The notes beneath the pieces were generated by a model. It had not been told where the DNA came from, made no database searches, and was given only the letters and a program-made list of their open reading frames with translations. This document shows, piece after piece, positions 48,369-59,814 of a stretch of DNA of 64,000 nucleotides (the stretch's first letter is position 1; each line of letters opens with the position of its first letter). The translations under genes and the position numbers were made by a program. Location: NCBI GenBank assembly GCA_003117195.1, contig BDSI01000035.1:556001-620000 (forward strand), read 5' to 3'. The DNA comes from Eudorina sp. 2006-703-Eu-15 (lineage: Eukaryota > Chlorophyta > Chlorophyceae > Chlamydomonadales > Volvocaceae).

Positions 48369-50789
48369 CCAGCCACTGACCAGCTACTGATGAGCCGCCA
48401 CCACCACTGCACTACTCCACCACCACCGCCGCCACCACATGCAGCGGCCTGGCGCCTTCCCTACGGCAGCTTCTACGGCAGCTTGGGACGCGGAGCCAGT
48501 GCCGTGCGGCAGTGCCGCGCTCGCACCCGCTGACCCTCTTGGTTTGGTTTGGTTTGCCGCATCCATGTACGGTACATGTACGGTACTCGGAGGAGCGCTG
48601 GAGCGCTGAAACACGGCGCGGCGCCTCCGTGGATGCCTCCGTGGTACGGTTGCATGCGCCGTGGGGCTTGAGCTGTACTGTCGTTCTGACTGTGAGGGAG
48701 GGTGACTGGGTGAGGGCTGCGTCGACCCGACATGTGTGCTTTGACCGCTGGGCGTGGTGCTGGATGATGGGCTGCGCGCGCGTGGGGGTCGCTTTAAGCA
48801 GTGCCGCTGCGTCGCACAAATCGAAGGAGAACTGCTCACGCTTCTCCATGGAAACATCTGATGTTCGATATACGGTAAATGGTGGGGCAATGAGACTCCA
48901 AGCCGGATTTCGGGGACTGCATGCATGACCCTTCTTCATTCATGTGACCCCGTGTTACGGACCGTCAGTGGACCGCATAGAGCGCTTGTCGGTGGGACCT
49001 GGGGGTACAGGGGGGCCTGCGGGTGTGTGTGTATTCCACCCATGTGGGGCACCCTTGAACGGCACAGAGCGTCTTCGGCGCGCCGTGGTGGTACCGTATG
49101 CTATGGCGGAGGCACGCATGGCCGTTGGTGCCGGGGGCCTGCGACCTGCGAGCCCCTGATGTACGTTCAGATGACTTGCCCCCCGTGCCAAATGGACCTG
49201 GTTGTCGATGCATTGGATTGCTTGCAATCGATGTGTGTTTTTAGCGAGAAACCTGCTCGAGTGCGAAACAAGTGTGTGTGTATGCATATGTGTGTTCAGG
49301 ACGTGGGTCTACACCTGGAGCGGCTCACCGAGGGCAGCGAGGAGGACAGGTGCCGGTGTGCGGCTCAATCCGTCTCCACCTCCGGCTCCCGCGCAGCCGT
49401 GGAACCTCATGTATGTGTGCCATCATATGCCGCCGTCTGCGCCTGCCGACAGCGGGCACCCGACCGGTGCGCCTGGGTGGCGCGGCCTCCGCCCCTGTGC
49501 CATGTCTCTAGCAAGTAACCCGCCCCAACCGCCTATTCCCATGATACGATACTGCCACCTTGTCAAGTGTGGGCCGTGTGTCGTAGCGGCTTCCAACTGT
49601 CACCGATGAGCGACGACACATCACACAAACATGGGGGGTCCATGGGCCGAGGTCTTCCGCGCCTCATCCTTCCGGCCCCTCCGCTGACGAGTAACGCGGT
49701 CTCATACAGCGGTGCGGGGCTGCGCCCCGAGGCGCCATCAGCGAACCAGCGGACGAACCCGTCGCGGACGACTCCAGCTACCCGCACCCGGCCGAGCTGT
49801 TCCCCCCTCCTCCCCCGACGCGCCATGGCCAGCGAGACCAGGCGTCGGCACCTCGGCAGGGCTGGCTCTGCCCCGCACCCCGACGGCGCGACCTCACTGG
49901 CGCGCGCGTAACCCCGTATGCCGCCGTGTACCCCGCACCCGCTGCAGTGCATCCCCCGAGAGCGAGAACGACCGGTACGCGCCCCTGGTGGCTGGTACGT
50001 GGTACCGGTACCGGTCCGGGTATCGGTACGCCTAGGAACCGGTACGCCTGATTGGCGTGTTGCTCGCCAACTTGGCCCCATGGCCCCACGGCCCATGGCC
50101 CTGATCGCTTAGCCCAGGGCTCTGGCCCTGACCCCACGGCCCTGGATCACCTTGTCATACCTTCCTATGCCTCGCTTCCCTTCCACCCTTCCTCCCTCCC
50201 TAGTTCACTCCCTAGTTCACTCCCATGTGGGCCGAGGAAGCCCCCGGGTCCCGACTTTCCTGGGGCGACCCAGGGGAAGCGAAGGGCCGCCGCCCGGCAT
50301 GTCCGCGCACAGCCAGCTCTGTTCAACGGCCGCCGCAGTCGCGGGATGGCAACCCACCGCATGCGCCTCCGCAGCAGCCCCGGACCGCGCAACCCGCGCC
50401 GCCGGGGGCCCCTCCCCACGCCTGGCCGATGGATGAGCCGATGCATGAGCGGACGCACCGCCGCCCGTGACAGGGGGCGCGACCGGCCGCACCCCTTAGC
50501 TCGCGACCCCGCTAGCAGGGCCCACCAGCCTGCACGCATGCGGCACACGCCCACCGGCTTCCCAGGGGAAGCCAGGGTGGGGTTCTTAGCTTCGTTCCCT
50601 GGGGATCCCTCCCACTCGGGTCTGCCCGCCCGCCGTTGAACCTTCTGCTCTGCTGATACCAGCGCGTCATCGGGCCTCTCCCTAACAGTGTACCGCCAAC
50701 ACTGTACCTCTCCTCCCCTCCCCTCCCCTCTCCTCCCCTACCATGCCACCAACATGCGCACCCGCATCATCCCCAGACGCCCCTCCGCC
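48369..50789. other. Convergent intergenic region, SGNH gene / DHODH
   Basis: About 2.4 kb between two stop codons. No exon chain, RNA gene or strong repeat was found. Small direct repeats occur, e.g. CTAGTTCACTCC twice near 50200 and GGTACCGGTACC-type motifs near 50000-50050. No TGTAA signal was seen for the SGNH gene. Confidence 0.5.
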
Positions 50790-53700
50790 TCACCGCCACC
50801 CCAGCCACCCGAACCAAGACCCGCCCTTCCTGGCGGCCGCGCCGCGGCCGCCCGCCGCGAGGGGCCTTATGTCTGGGTGGTCCGCGCCCACCGCCTCCGC
50901 CACGGACTTGAAGCCGTCACGCGCCAGGCACTCCGCCAGCTCCCGCTTGACGCGCGGAATGAGCGCCGGCCCCTCGTACGCGAAGGAGGTGTACAGCTGC
51001 ACCAGGCTGGCGCCTGTGGACGATGCGGAGGGCACAGGGCGTGGAGGCATGGGGCCACCGGCAGCGGCAGGGGCGGACGAATCATACGTGGTGGTATGAC
51101 CGCCCACCATCCTGCCTCCGCGTTATGGTACCGAACAAGGGGTCAAGGGCCCCCTGCGCCGCGCAGCCGGCGACGGACCGCGATGGGCGGTTTGGACTCC
51201 TCTCAATACCCATGATGCGGCCTTAGCACGTGAGAGCCCCCCGGCAACCCGCTGGGACCTCCCTCCCCACTGCCCGGCTGCCTCCCCACTGCCCTGCTGC
51301 CTCCCCACTGCCCTGCTGCCTCCCCACTGCCCTGCTGCCTCCCCACTGCCCTGCTGCCTCCCCACTGCCCTGCTGCCTCCCCACTGCCCTGCTGCCTCCC
51401 CACTGCCCTGCTGCCTCCCCACTGCCCTGCTGCCTCCCCACTGCCCTGCTGCCTCCCCACTGCCCTGCTGCCTCCCCACTGCCCTGCTGCCTCCCCACTG
51501 CCCTGCTGCCTCCCCACTGCCCTGCTGCCTCCCCACTGCCCTGCTGCCTCCCCACTGCCCTGCTGCCTCCCCACTGCCCTGCTGCCTCCCCACTGCCCTG
51601 CTGCCTCCACACTGCCCTGCTGCCTCCACACTGCCCTGCTGCCTCCCCACTGCCCTGCTGCCTCTCCCACTCTCACCCGCGCGTAGCTTGCGGTACGCGT
51701 CCTCCCCGCTGCTGATACCGCCGCAGCCCACCAGCGGCAGCTTGCCGCCCGTGAGGCGGTACATGTCGGACAGCACGGCGGTGCTCATCTCGAACAGCGG
51801 CGGACCGGAAAGGCCGCCCGCCTCCTGGGCCGCCGGGTACTCCGCAACCTTGCCTGTGGGGCCGTGGCGGTGTGGGCGACAAGCAGAGGGACAGCGGAGG
51901 GTGTGGTCCGGAGCTGTTACCGCACCCTCAGCATCCCGCGCCAAAACACCCGCGGCCCCTGGCCCCACGCAGGGGAAGGCAACGACATCTGGCGGAAATT
52001 CCGTCGGTGGCACCCACCATCACGTCCTTCGGTCGTGGAAATGGAATCACGTCCTTCGGTCGTGGAAATGGAAATCCTCATGGTAATCGATCCGCAGCCA
52101 CGGGCCCTTTGACCCACTGAACCACCGACCCGCCGGGTGTACAGGAAATTGGCAGACATTTCAGACCCGCCGGGCGGGCCCACTGACCCACCGGGTCGCT
52201 GGATGGTCGTGTTGGACACGATGAGTCCGTCCACACCGCAGGAGAGCGCGACGGTGGCGATGTCCCGCTTGTCCACCTCCGTCAGGTCGGGAGCCACCTT
52301 GATGAGCAGCGGAGGCGGCCCGGAGGGGCCCCACAGCATGCGGTCGCGGGTGCCCTTGACCTGTGGCGCAGCGTGGGGCGCAGCAGCGTGGGGTGCGGCA
52401 GCGTGGGGTGCGGCGTGGGGTGCAGCGTGGGGTGCAGCGCGGAGTCCGGTCGATTCGGGATTGGGGGCTTCGAGGGGCTGGGGGAATAGAAGCCCGCATT
52501 GCTTAACCCTCAAAGGAGGCGCTGTCTGGTGCGGTGCACGAGCGCGAAGGGGCGAGGGTTAGGAAGAAAAACAGGGGCGAGGGTATACGTGGTAGGGTGT
52601 CGGGCGCGTCCTGATGCAACAAGAGCTGCAGCGGTGTGGACGGGCTCGTCGTGCCGGCAGCGCAGGGCATGACGGGGCTCGGACATCCAGGCTGGTGGGA
52701 AACGGACTAACGGGAGCCAGGTAAGCGTACTCAGGTAGTCAGGATGGAGAGCCCCGGACAGGCAGGCAGGCAGGCAGGCACGCAGGCAGGCGGAAAAGGC
52801 TGAAAAGGCTCACCTGCTTGATGAGGGCCTCCAGCTCCTTGCGCCCTTGGAGCGACCGTAAGCCTGGCAGGGGGGTGGACGGGCAGGCAGAGCAGGGCAG
52901 GGCAGGAACGGAGGCGGGGCCGACCGCGAGAAGCTGGTTCGAATGGCGTCCCCAAAGAGATGCGTATGCAGCAGGGCAAGCCATTGCCAATGTGCGGGTC
53001 TCCATACGCCCCCAGGGGACCCCCATCCACCCCTACCTGGGAGATCTCACGCCTGCATCCGTCCCGTCATTTCCCAGTCCCAGTAAGCATCCGCCGTCAC
53101 TCCTGGCAGCGAAATCCCCAGAGGCCACCGAACCGATAACCACCGATGCTGACCCCATGCCACCCCAACCACCCCATCGTACTTATGCGCTGTAACCCAC
53201 ACCCTTTAGCCTTTACTCCACCCCACCCCGCCCCACCTGGCGTGTTGGGGCTGGACACGTTGACCACCAGGTAGTCCGCGTGCTGGGCCAGGCGGGTGAG
53301 GCCGATGCAGTAGTCCTGCGCCGCGTCCTTGCTGCTCTTGTTCTTGCCCAGGTTGACGCCCAGCGGGCCTGAAGGACCAGCACCCGGACCCGGACCCGGA
53401 CCCGGAGAATAAAAAGGAGATTCAGTAGACATGTCTATTTACACTGCGCCGCTGCCAGTGCAACCCACCAGAGGCCCCGGGCCCGGAGGGGCGGACGGCG
53501 GGAGGCGGCGCGCGCCCCGACCGGGCCACGTGGGTGGCCCGTTAGGACCAAGGGACAAGCGCACCGAGGTGCTGGGTGCGGACTGCGGACCGCGGTGCGG
53601 CCCCGGACAGCGAGTAGGGTAGAGCTCCCGTCAGGGGACTGCTAGCGTAGTCCGCGGGTGCGGTCCGGTGTAGTCCTGCCCCGTACGCAAGAGGTGCTGC

Positions 53701-56046
53701 TTCTAGGTTCACCCATGCGGCCCATGTGCCACAAGGTTGGCGGCACGGCGCCGTACGTGGGGTCACGTGCCGTGCCGTACACCGTACAGTGCCGTACCTC
53801 GCTTCAGGGAGGGATCCCGCAGCACCTTCTTTTCGAAGTCTGCGAGGTGGTCTTGAACGGCATCCGCTCCGAGGTTGTTGAACCCGTAACGGTTAATGGT
53901 GGCCCTGCCCAACAGGGAACCGGTCGGAGTCAGCGCCCACACCCGGCCATCGTTCGTCCGCACTCCGCAGGCACAGCCCACTTCCCCTTTTGACTACAAA
54001 CACGGCAAAGCAGGGCGCGGCCGTCTGCCGAGCAGGTGTCGGTCACGCGACCCCAGCGCGTAACGCCGGCCCCGGCACCTTGCAGACGCAGACAACGCCT
54101 CAGCCACCACCCGCATCAGTCCCCACTCTTTCCAGAGCGCTCCTCGCTCTTTCCCGAGCACTAGTCCCCACCTCAAGGCCACAGAACCCCCGGCCCCGTC
54201 CCCCCAAGAAGACAGAGGAGCCCCGGCCCCGTCCCTCAAAAGGCAGAGCAGCCCCGGCCCCGGCCCTCCCTGGAGCTCACTTCAGTTCCGGGATGCGGAA
54301 GACCCGGGGCGTCGGATTCCCCGGTTGCGGCCGCGGGGTGATCGAGCCTGCGGGGCGTCCGTTGGTGGTTGAGCAGGTAGTTGACGGGCGTTAGATGGCC
54401 CTGGGTACGGTCGTTGATGCTGATGCATGAACCAGGTGCGCGTCGAGCATCTCCCTTTAAAATATTTTTAAAAAGATGTTACAGTGGATCCCGCGGGCCA
54501 TCGGTGACAGCCCACCACCCTTCAGCTTTGGAAGGAACAGGACCACGGCCTGAGGCGACGCTGGTGCTCCCCTCGGCCCAAACTTCGCACAATAGGACGG
54601 GCCCGGGTCGCAGCCGCGGCGCCCTCAAAGGTCCCTCGGATATGGGTGTGTGTACATAGCCAGGCGGAGCAGGAGTGCGTGCCATGCAAGGGGCATAGCA
54701 GTGCCCTGTGATCTGGGTGTGTGCGTGTGTGTCTCCCATGCTCCCATGCCGCAAAAGTCCAAGGCAGCTGTTAGCCTGCGCGGTTCATTACTTGACTTGT
54801 AAAGAAAAATTCCCCCCTAAAAACGGATGAAAACCCTCTGCTGCGCGCCTATGCACCGGGGCATCGCTGGCTCCAGCCTGACCAACACTGCTGCACAGAG
54901 CCGCCTCAGGATACAGGACTCAGGACGTGCCCCGAGGCGCTGGCTTCGTGCCCCGCCGTGATGGCAGTATCCCTGCCCGGCAAGGAACAACCCCCGCTTG
55001 CGGCGGGGAAGCCGGCGGCTGTGGCGCGCTCACCTACTTCCACGAAGCCGAAGCCCAGACCCATCAGCCCCGCCACCGCCTCCGCATTCTTGTCGAACCC
55101 GGCCGCAAGGCCTGCGGGGAAGGCGCGTGTTTCAAGAAGGACCCGGTTGGGAACTGCCGCACGGTTGTTCGGTGTGCCGCTGCAAAGAACGCCGTCAACG
55201 CAGGCCGGCAGCATGCGCGACCTTGGTGCTCACAGCTCGATCCCACGGCAGGCTTGCAAGGCATAGCGCGCAGCGGTGGTGAAAGGACAAGCGCAGTGCG
55301 GCGAGCCCCGCAGCGCTGTTACATTCCGGTGCTGCAGGAGCTAACCGGCGTGGAGGCAGGTTACCCTACCGAGTGGGTTGGAGAAGCTGAGGCCGAAGAC
55401 CTTGGTGTGCAGCGAGGGCGGATCCGGCCGCGTGTCGCGAGGGAGGAACCCGCGAGCAGCTGCCTGCAACGTGCGACCCACGGGACGGTACAGAGCCAGT
55501 GCACATGCAGAATTGGCAGGGTGTCAGGACAGCCTGCCTCCATTGTACTCCGGATGCCGGAGTCGTCTGTCGTCATGGTGCGTTCGGGTGCCCGGTCGGC
55601 GAGAGCTGGGCCTTTCACATCGCCTTCCATCCAGCATCACGGCACGGCAATGCGGCACCCAGCACATCACCGACAGCTGCGAAGGACAAAATGAATCGAT
55701 GATCATGGCTGTGGTCGCAGCGCGCTGCCGCGAGAGCGTAGGCGACTTTGCCCTGATCGCAAACCAAGAGGAGAGCCATGCCGGGAGTCGGCACGGCCAT
55801 CTGTGTTGCCGGTCAAAGCTTGCAGCGGGTGCGTTCATCCCCGAGTTGCAGAGCGAGCAACAAACCCACTTGGATGCCTATGATGTGGCTGAGCTCCGGA
55901 TCCAGCATTCGAATCAGGGGCCCCGTGGCGCTGGCGATTTCCATTTGGGTGTCCGTGTCGGCCGTCAGGTAGAACGCTGTGGCTCCACCAGCTGCCACAG
56001 CGCCCAGCAAAAACGTTCTCTGGTGCAAGCCATATGGAAGGGACAC
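50790..56046 (-). CDS. PYRD: Dihydroorotate dehydrogenase, class 2 (mitochondrial, quinone-linked)
   Basis: Reliable exons: 55463-55370, 55111-55034, 54347-54281, 53904-53798, 53368-53237, 52863-52814, 52360-52192, 51853-51677 and 51013-50790. Upstream coding at ~56046-55870 (membrane helix [15 protein letters not shown], then [12 protein letters not shown]) and ~55752 ([11 protein letters not shown]) belongs to the gene but is not fully joined. Family landmarks: [77 protein letters not shown] with the class-2 catalytic Ser, [38 protein letters not shown] and [13 protein letters not shown]. The enzyme oxidises dihydroorotate to orotate using FMN and ubiquinone at the inner mitochondrial membrane (step 4 of pyrimidine synthesis). 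The N-terminal helix fits the class-2 anchor. No ATG was found in frame at 56046 (GTG), so a short upstream first exon with the targeting peptide is likely. Confidence 0.9.
51261..51665 (+). repeat. 19-bp minisatellite, ~21 copies
   Basis: CTGCCTCCCCACTGCCCTG repeated head to tail with only a few substitutions (CTCCACACTG near 51605-51640). It fills most of the 51014-51676 intron of the DHODH gene. Because 19 is not a multiple of 3, long frames on both strands run through it, giving repetitive pseudo-proteins. Confidence 0.97.
52144..52152 (+). mobile_element. GGAAATTGG intron motif in DHODH intron (antisense to gene)
   Basis: GTACAGGAAATTGGCAGACA on the plus strand, about 40 nt inside the donor side of the 51854-52191 intron of the minus-strand DHODH gene. 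It is the one clear copy that is donor-proximal but inverted relative to its host gene. Confidence 0.55.
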
Positions 56047-57492
56047 CGCCGCAGTAAGGCCGTTAAGTCATGCGCATGGGCATTATTATGCGGCGGGGTG
56101 GCGAGGGTTGTTGCACCGGGATGACCACCGACACGGAAGTTACAGTGTGACAGGTTTCCGGCGCCAAGCAAACAGTAGCAGCACACATTTTGTCTTTTGC
56201 AATGTCGCACAGACGAAAAATGTGCGGCCTTCGCCCTTAAACTATGCGACCGGTACCGCCGGCTTTGAGCACAACTCGCGGCTCACTTTTATTAGCTTGG
56301 ACATAGCTTCCGTAAGAAAAGAATAATTTTGTGTATTAGTGAATTATGGCGCTGTAGCAAGCTGCCTGGCCGAGACTGTTCCGGTCCGACACCTCCAGTC
56401 GTAGAAGATCACAACGAAAGTTGCATTAGGCAATGGATATGACCACACATCCAGACATCGCGATGTACTACCCAAACGAAATGGTTGATGGTTTGTTTGC
56501 TGCAGGCCAACTCCTAACGAAGGTAACCACTTCGTACATCACCGCAATGTCACTCGCGATGTCACTTCCTCTTACGTCCTCTTCGCTGTTTAGGTCGTCA
56601 ACCGGTGCTGTGCAGAGTTTGGAGAGGATGCACACAGCACAGTACCCGTATCGTAAATATTCTGACCACCGCCGGGCCGTTGCTTTGCTACCGTATGCTC
56701 TCTTTACATCTTGGGTCTAAACTCCGAACCAACGTAGCCTGTCCAACGGCTTGGAATGCCAGGCGCCGATTGCCTCACAAAATGGCTGTAATGTGGCCTC
56801 AAAGGCAGCTAGGTTACAATGGGTCGAACCCTGCGACACGAGGTGGCGCAAGGCCCCATCGTACGCTACCACACCCGCTCACGTCTCGGGACCGGTGACA
56901 TTATCATTGAAAGGTGCCACATGACAGATGCTGCGATATCTTCATAGTTTTCGACATTGCCCGCCAACAGCTTCAGCGAGCAACATGATCTTCCTCATCC
57001 AGCTAACAAAGCCGCAGCAGATCCCTCGGCCCAGCCAATTCACCAATCCCCAAACCCAAGTCACGCCACACGTTCGTCCGTGCAGATAGCTGCAATCACT
57101 CCGCCAGGCTGCATACAAAAAAGCTGTCAGTCATTTCGTTCGAGGTCATCACTCAGGGCGGTCCAATCGTGCGGCTGCACACGTGGTAGCTTCGCTCTCA
57201 GGCGCCAATGCGCACAGGTGCGGGACTGATCGCCAGCGGATACCAGTGCCACCACTCAAACCCCCTCCAGACGGACAGACATGCACATGATCCAATCCGT
57301 ATTGCATGAGCTCACTGCTGGCCACCTCCAGCTTTCCCAGACAGGAGGATTATCCGGCCACCCCTGTGGCATCGCTCCACGTGCGGAAGGACCGGACAAC
57401 ACACAATTCCAGTCAATCACATCGCACACTCATGTAAATGTCCCTTGCGACCAGTCCGGGGCCGCAAGGTACCGACGCCGAAGGCGTGCTTT
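56047..57492. other. Intergenic region DHODH / LIL3
   Basis: About 1.4 kb upstream of DHODH and downstream of LIL3, both on the minus strand. It probably holds the unresolved DHODH first exon and the LIL3 3' UTR. A minus-strand TGTAA (plus-strand TTACA at 56814-56818) could be the LIL3 polyadenylation signal. No other gene was recognised. Confidence 0.45.
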
Positions 57493-59206
57493 TCATTGGC
57501 TCTCAGCCTCCGACGGCCGCTTGACGCCGTCCCAGGTGGCGTTCCACTGCCTGTCGTAGAAGGTGGCCTCGTCAATGAGGCCCTTGTACTTGTCCAGGTC
57601 AGCGTTGGAGCGGACCAGCAGAATCGCGAAGACGCAGATGTGGAGGGCCACCTTGCCCAGGAACGACTCCTGCTGCTCCAACAGGCCGGCGCCGGTCAGC
57701 TGGTCAACGAACAGGGCCAGGACGTAGCCCATCATAGCAGCGCGGCCGTTCAACTTCTCGGCCTGCAAACATGCCAGGCAAATAGGGCAACCTTCTCAGT
57801 GGACCGTTGATGAAGTGACGGGATCAGGCAACGAAATTGGGATTGAAGAATCGCAGAACGCTACCTACAGACGCCTGGACGAGTAGTTCGCAGTGGCATC
57901 GACCTTCAACGACATGCACGAAGTCTGTGCAGTGTATGGTGAGGAAGTTTCGGCTGTCAACGATGACCCGCGGGGTCCGCTGTAACGTCCTTGATCCGAG
58001 TGTCGCCAGACGGAGGGCATCCGTTGTGTACGCGCGCGTGAAGTGTAGATCTTGGCCTAAGAGGATCCCGGGCTAAGCTGGACATCATCTACCTTGCACT
58101 ACCATCGCTGGTCGACCAATCAACCCCACGTACCTCCGGCAGGTGGAAGCGGCGGACCCAGGCCCACCACGGGATCTCGCTGGTGTCGAAGTTGACCGGG
58201 TCCTCGTTGATCGACGGGATCGGGTTGTCCTCCAGCAGCTTGCGGCGAGCAACCTCGGCGTCAATGACCTGGCGGACAAAAGGCCCAGCGCAACGCGAAG
58301 GTTACCAACCGCCAGGACCCGACTCAACCACTACCCTGCCACTACCACATACACCCAGATATACCAATGTGGCTATGGGTACCTGAAATGCTTCCAAAGG
58401 GCTTTGAAGCGGCGAGAGGAAAGCGAGGCCGCACTTGCTCACCGAGGGGAGCAAGCAAGAGCGCTGCCACTCCTGAAAAGTTACGTAAAACAACCCCGCT
58501 TACCTTGTCCCAGTCCACCTCTCCCTTGGAGTCCTTGAACTGGTTCAGGTCCCAGCGCCCTCCGATCCAGCGGTCGTCCTTGAAGCGGCCATCCACAATT
58601 TGGAGAATGGTGGCAGGGCCGGCAGTCACACCGGTTGCCATGGCACGAGCCTTATCTCCAGCATCCTACGACGACGATGATGAAGAAAGACCCGGGGATT
58701 GTTTCAACTCGCGCTAAGCGACACAATCGCCGAAGGAGTTCGCATTCAGGCAATAATACTATCCCTAAAGGTCACGGATCTTCAAAACAATTGACGATAT
58801 TTGACAAGAAATGTAAACATCTATGGTTGATGTCCCATTTGCCCAACAAGACGTGCCTTGCCAGCAGCCTGGTCGCCAGACAGCGTGCCACCACGCTCAA
58901 GAGGGCCCAGCTTGCGCTCCTGCAGAGCGACATCGCGGATCAAAGTCAATATCGATTCAATTATGCGAAGATCCGCAAGTGCCATAGCGGAATCTGTGCT
59001 TACCTTCTTCTCGACGACGGCCTCCGCAGTCGCACGGACGACCACCACGGACCTGCGAGCGTCGCCCACCCAGACGGATCCGTCACGCATTCCATATGAA
59101 TCATATATAAAGAACAGCATAGGTCCAAAGCGCACCGGCTGCAGCCGTTCGGGCGGGACGCCTTGAAGGCGGCACCGCGAGCGCGGTTCAGAAGGGCAGA
59201 CTGCAT
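57493..59206 (-). CDS. LIL3: LIL3, light-harvesting-like protein 3
   Basis: Five phase-consistent exons: 59206-59136, 59052-59004, 58665-58504, 58268-58134 and 57762-57493, giving 228 residues. The start [18 protein letters not shown] continues, across the CG|G junction, into [13 protein letters not shown]: an algal chloroplast transit peptide with a likely cut after VRA. The middle matches LIL3 ([50 protein letters not shown]). The LHC motif [12 protein letters not shown] (E141, N144, R146) starts the first membrane helix and [17 protein letters not shown] forms the second. The C-terminus [14 protein letters not shown] is also typical. In plants LIL3 binds chlorophyll and stabilises geranylgeranyl reductase and protochlorophyllide oxidoreductase at thylakoids. 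That function is assumed from the family. Confidence 0.93.
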
Positions 59207-59814
59207 CGTGACCTAAAGCGCTGAACGGTCCTACAGGTCAGGTTGGTGATGCGGCGAAGGCGAGGACAAAGTGTGCAAGCGGTCAGTTGATCTTTTCTGT
59301 CTCAGATGAAAATGTACGGCATAAAAGTACGAAGCCGTTTGGTTCAGTTCGTTTCTTGTAAGTCTCCGTCTACAATCCATGTCACATTGTGTGCTGGTTC
59401 AATTCTGATTCACAAATTGGACCGGGCCTTCGACATTTGATAACTTGCAGTTGAAGGATCTTTCTTACGGTGACAAGCTTATTGAACGTTAGGTTTGCAA
59501 GGAACTGCTCACGTTTGACTCATACGTAATACCAAAGCTGTAGAAGAAGAAAGGCTCGCTTGTGGGAGTGTTCCCTCTTCGCCATGGCCCGAAACAGGTG
59601 TGGGTTTGAGTCTCGGCGACGGACGTTCTGCATGACTGGTCTTCACTGGAGGCACATATATAGGCTGCTGGATTTGCTTTTGTGACCTCTTGACGGCGGC
59701 GTCCCGCTGTTGGGCCCCAGAGTATTGCTCCAGCTTCTCATTGTGTCTTTGATAAGCACTTCTTCATCTATACTTTCGGAACATGTGGCCCGCTCATCCC
59801 GTAGGGCTCAGGAC
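59207..59814. promoter_or_regulatory. Divergent promoter region LIL3 / eIF4A3
   Basis: 608 bp between the head-to-head starts, AT-richer than the genes. It should contain both promoters and 5' UTRs. Several in-frame non-ATG codons precede the eIF4A3 ATG at 59815 without a better start. No defined element was recognised. Confidence 0.5.

Noticed and set aside
51123..52013. Minus-strand frame mixing DHODH residues with [15 protein letters not shown] repeats
   Set aside because: Only the 51853-51677 part is DHODH exon; the repeat part is the intronic 19-bp minisatellite, and the downstream exon 51013-50790 joins in phase without it.
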